From the NCBI GenBank assembly GCA_029783825.1, contig JAREIK010012127.1, forward strand, positions 248,001 through 312,000: a stretch of DNA of 64,000 nucleotides. The letters run 5' to 3'. Of the stretch, positions 59,988-64,000 are shown piece by piece. The notes under the pieces are model-generated. The model did no database searches and was not told the origin of the DNA. It worked only from the letters and a program-made list of their open reading frames with translations. Made by a program: the position numbers and the translations under genes. The DNA is from Sapria himalayana. Taxonomy: Eukaryota; Streptophyta; Magnoliopsida; Malpighiales; Rafflesiaceae. The number at the start of each line of letters is the position of its first letter. The stretch's first letter is position 1.

Positions 59988-60965
59988 AACACTTCTTGTC
60001 ATCTATGTCATCTAAATTAGAATAAAATTCCTATACAATTATAGCATTTCCCCTTTCCACATGCATCCACATTTTTTTTCACTTTCCTTTCTCAATCGAT
60101 TCATGAAAAGGCAGAATAGATTCTTTAAATCCGTGCTCTTTTATTAAGCTTTTCTTTCCCAAGATAGAGGTCATCCATTTTTTCCTATTTCTATTAGAAA
60201 ATTGGCTATAATAATATGACTTTAAAAGGATGCTCACCAGTAGATTACCTTTTTCACTTACTTTGGGCTTTTCAATTGAACTCGGATCCATCTTTTATCA
60301 CTCTTAGCTTTCATCCTCTATGATAACTCATATCTATGGTAGTTAGCATTCAAAATATTTTCATTGTAGTAAGGAATAAAAAAAATCAAATATGTTGTGA
60401 AAAATTAGGATTAGGGGCTTTAAAAGGAATTAGGTTTTAGTCACAACCCTAATAAAAATGTCACAACTTTTTGTTTGACCATAACTTCTTATTTAAAAAG
60501 AAATTCACATCTAAGTTTGAATGTCATGATTTCATTCTGTTTACAAGAAAGTAATAGCTAGGTTTGAGTATCACAACTTCATTTTAGTGTATTATATATA
60601 AGCAATAATAGTATATGTATATATTCACAATAAAAAATATAAAGATATTTATTATATCACAAATGTAAAAAGTAAAAAAATTAGATTGTCACTCAAGCAG
60701 CACTATGTTTAACTTTCATAACTAGACTTATTTTTTAGGCCAAATTTATTTATTGTTGATCTTAATGTACATGCTATTTTCTTAGTATAATCTTTTCTCT
60801 CATTTCTCCTTATTCTTTGTGTCAATCCATGATATTGAGTAAAATATTTATACACTTTCTTTCTTTCATTGGGCATCTATATCAAAATAAATTGTGGCCA
60901 CTTTAGTTTGTTGTGGATTTGTTCCTTGTTGGTCTAGTGATGATTGTCCTGACTTTTCAAGGTAT
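59988..60965 (+). repeat. 1-kb direct repeat X, copy 2
   Basis: Partner of 53428-54440, same orientation, diverged by many substitutions and small indels. Confidence 0.7.
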
Positions 60966-61190
60966 TGTGACATTTTGCTTTGCTCTAGCCTTAACATTGT
61001 CATTGTTTTGTTCATCATCCTTTTTGACCTCATTTTTCTTCATGCTTTCCTTATATAATGTTATAGCTTCGAGAGAAATCACTTCCAAAATGATGTTAGG
61101 ATTTTCAAGTTTTGCTTCCATGTATTTTATTCAATATTTTTTCACATCATTACTCCCATGCGATTGACCTTTACCACTTTGAGTGTATGG
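60915..61190 (-). pseudogene. Unidentified Lys/Glu-rich coding-like remnant
   Basis: The minus strand reads HPYYHPYTQSGKGQSHGSND, then after a stop KYMEAKLENPNIILEVISLE and KKNEVKKDDEQNNDNVKAR. It follows the inverted repeat-A copy 4 in the position where gag would be expected. Charged and low-complexity; perhaps a gag or linker part of the same retrotransposon family. No domain recognised. Confidence 0.35.
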
Positions 61191-61194
61191 ATGA

Positions 61195-62540
61195 TAGTAC
61201 GGATGGAAATCATTGCTCAGTCTAAAATACCACCCACTATTTTAAATTGTATTTATTTTTTTGTATCCAAATTTCTAGGTCTAGAGGTTTGAACTCAGTT
61301 CTAAAAGTTTCACTCATATGATTTGTGGTATCTACAAAACAAACAAAAGAAAAGTGCAACACACAATATAAATGTAATATAAACACTAAGTAATAATCAT
61401 ATCCACCAAATTAAAAACAAAACTATCTTTTCACAAGGATAATTATGTCCGCTCAAGATGACACATCAAACTATATCAAAATTGTCTTTAGCAATAGTAC
61501 TGCAAAATTTTTATGACTTAGTGAACGTGCCAAAATTATAATTAACTAACATGATGCCAAAAATTCAGTAGACAAGGATCTCTAGTCAAATATAACTCCA
61601 CAAGTCTATGTGTCATATAAGTAATAAAGTAAACATAAGTTTAGATATTAATTTCACAAGGATTATATAGATAAATAGTTCAATCAACTAATAATGAACT
61701 AACTATTACTCAAGTTGGATAGATATACTCAATCTTTGAAAAGATAGACTATAGGGTTGGCTCATATCTTTGTGTCTGATAATGTTTATCTAGTGTTTGG
61801 TCAATGTCATGTTTAGTTGTTGGACTAAAGGTAGTTTGATATAAAAATTATCATATATCCTTTTAGAATACAAGGTTATCACCTTGTATCATCCTTATAC
61901 AAGATGATCATCATTAAGTAGCATATAAATTTTAACACTGAAATAATGTATCATTCCATGCAAAGTTCATTCTCACATTTATACCTTTTAGTTAATATGT
62001 CAACTACACTTGACAATTTTTTCTAATATATACTTTTATTCTTCAATCTTTAATTATCTTAAAGATGTAAAATAATATGTTACTTAATGCATTTGTGCTT
62101 TCACCTTTGTTAGCATCATACTCATGAAAATAAATATAGACCTACACATAAATTTCATCTTATGAAAGTCATATAAGATAGAAATACTAGCAAAATTGTC
62201 ATCATCTTACTAGTCTTCCCCACTTGTGTGTGTTCCATGATATACTTATCATCATCTTCCATGATTAACACATGACACACACAATATGATGAAAATCCTA
62301 TGTTAGATGTTCTACTTAACTCACATATTACTCGAAGGTTAGTTCTTATAGAAATTACACAATGAATTAGTCTTAATTATATTTGTGTTTTTATCTTTGT
62401 AAGTGTCATATTTATAATGATTAAACTTATCTCAACTATGAGTTTTGGCACATTGATTTATCTCACATGTTAAGATTAGAAGAGTGATTATTTTCTTTTT
62501 ACCATACCATGTGAGTGTGTCTCGTGACCTATCTATCATG
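61195..62540 (-). repeat. LTR/leader-like repeat family A, copy 4 (inverted, nearly full)
   Basis: Reverse complement of 51040-52290: shared blocks are acactaagtaataatcat, gatgccaaaaattc, tagttcaatcaactaataatgaactaact, gcatttgtgctttcacctttg, gatgttctacttaactcacatatta. With copy 1 it forms an inverted repeat with arms of about 1.3 kb separated by about 8.7 kb. Confidence 0.65.
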
Positions 62541-62829
62541 GTTCATCACGACTAACATGCATAAGTCTATGTGTTCATGAAAACTCTACTTTTCAATTCT
62601 ATTTTATATCCACAACCATCAACATCCAAATACAAACATAAACTCATAAATTTGTTAATTCATTACAATATAACATATTTACTAACCCTAGTTATCAATT
62701 TAATCGAACATTGGGAAGGAAATCACATAAGATGTGTTGAGAGATATGTTGTGGGCTTGAGGATTCCTCATGAATACCCAAGTAAAAAATCTAAATAATT
62801 TTTTCTAATTTCAATAAAAACTTACTTGT
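62541..62829. other. AT-rich spacer, nothing recognised
   Basis: No coding or repeat signal. Confidence 0.4.
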
Positions 62830-64000
62830 ATTTCACCGGACACATTGGTCAGCTACTCTTCTCAGCGCACTAGAGTAGAAAGAAAGCAACGGAACCACTA
62901 TAAGCTCAAAGCTAAGTGAACCAAACGGAGTCAGGCCGACTGAGTCCGGAGCTGTAGGCTCTATTCTCTATGGCAGCCTAGAAAGCAAGGAAAGGATAGT
63001 TTGGTATACTATCAACAAGTCTTTCTCTTTTGTATGAAAGTTGGAGGACTCGTAATAAAGCAAAGCATCAAGGATCCTTGGTCTCTTTAGATAAATTCTA
63101 GGTGCCTATACATATGTTTATCATCCATAAAAGTACCCACCACCATGAGCAAGTATGCATGATCACCAAATCACCCACGAAATGAATGACGTGTAGAAAG
63201 ACTCACCAGCCTAACTGAGCTTACGTAAGAGCAAGGTAACCTCACCTCGCTTTTCTTTTCTCTCGTCGTCATCGGGTTGCCATAACTTTCTTCGATAGCC
63301 GATAGCCTAGAAAGCAAGAAATGGAGATGATCACTATGTTCTCTATGCTCTTCGTACGGACTCTCAGCTTGTCTCTCCTTAGCAAAGTCGACCCTTTGTT
63401 AAATTTCACAGCCTGGCGACTGGCTAGAATCAAAATAAACGAAGGTAGGCGTAATTCCTCTTCCGTCCCACGCCACAAATAAGTCATGAGATATATTTGC
63501 AAGAAGCTAAGAATAATAAGCATGCAGCCTCAAACAGCTCACACTATGGTGAAAAAGGTGCCGTGAAGATCTAGGAGTGTGAGTAGTACGAGCTGAAAGG
63601 CTCCCATAATGTTTGGAGGGAAGGGGGCATCTAACCAGCTCGCGTGGTTCACTGGTTCCACCAACTAGACCATGAGAGTGACGGACGATTCACTACTTAT
63701 TTCGAAAGTGCAGTGATACTTTAAGCCCCTTATTTTCATTCTAAAACTCACCACGGGTAGATAACCATGATTGAAGGTGTGGTGAAAGACAACTAGTGTA
63801 TGAACAAGGGGAAGGGTATTTTGGTCATTATCCACCTACAACCTTGGTCACCCGAAGGGTTTCATTTAAATCCTTCCCGCCCAGCAGTTGTATAATGCTG
63901 GTAGTGATGGGACCTAAAATAAGGCCGATCAAATGTCAATAGAAAAATACAACTACACTTTCCTAAATAGGATAAAGCCATGGGGTGGCACCGTGGTTTG
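62830..64000. other. Compositionally distinct block, possibly organelle-derived (NUMT candidate)
   Basis: Composition shifts abruptly from very AT-rich to roughly balanced, with no poly-A/T tracts and with purine-rich words such as gaaagcaaggaaaggatag and ggagggaagggggcatc. This style resembles plant mitochondrial intergenic DNA. A minus-strand frame of 84 codons (63269-63523) is unassigned. No mitochondrial gene or tRNA was recognised, so the origin is inferred from composition only. It continues past the window end. Confidence 0.4.

Noticed and set aside
53428..60965. The X repeats as the two LTRs of a single 7.5-kb retrotransposon
   Set aside because: The enclosed segment has inverted repeat-A copies and lacks reverse transcriptase and integrase, and the X copies do not start or end with TG/CA at consistent places.
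1..64000. A new biosynthetic, defence or regulatory gene system
   Set aside because: No cluster of intact genes exists; all recognisable coding sequence is from transposons or broken host-gene pieces.

Overview
This window looks like nuclear DNA of a flowering plant: very AT-rich, dominated by transposable elements and simple repeats, with only a few decayed pieces of ordinary plant genes. I see no intact cellular gene. The lineage cannot be fixed from the sequence alone. Plant origin rests on hAT, CACTA, Ty3/gypsy and LINE sequences of plant type, and on fragments resembling plant protein phosphatase 5 (PP5) and, less certainly, the plant protein NO VEIN.

Layout. 1-5401: two decayed hAT transposons, the first apparently inserted into the second, with a small hAT-type MITE inside the first. 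5402-9135: a possible coiled-coil first exon (minus strand), a diverged pair of long direct repeats that look like old LTRs, and a foldback element. 9136-19555: AT-rich DNA without recognisable genes, with large TA/TG microsatellites. 19556-26700: a PP5 TPR exon split by a 6.55-kb CACTA element (19855-26407). The CACTA element carries a decayed, intron-containing Ulp1-protease-type ORF on the minus strand and a Ty3/gypsy integrase fragment. 26800-29892: a possible SINE, two copies of a unit that begins with a GCA/GGC-rich trinucleotide array, and the end of a second CACTA-type element.

30010-46050: about 11 kb of degenerate tetranucleotide repeat. It reads CTAT on the plus strand to the left (30010-33980) and GATA to the right (36096-37645 and 40235-46050). 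A LINE fragment (33985-36095) sits at the switch of orientation. The left array carries a 457-bp GC-rich hAT MITE with a perfect 8-bp target duplication. A NO VEIN-like exon fragment lies between the two GATA arrays.

46051-62540: overlapping old LTR-retrotransposon debris. It contains a gypsy integrase piece, a gypsy gag-protease pseudogene, three copies of one LTR-like repeat, four copies of another (two in each orientation), and a 1-kb direct repeat pair. 62830-64000 changes abruptly to balanced base composition and may be organelle-derived.

No genes here work together as a system. The interest is in nested insertion history, palindromes and the origin of the long GATA/CTAT arrays.
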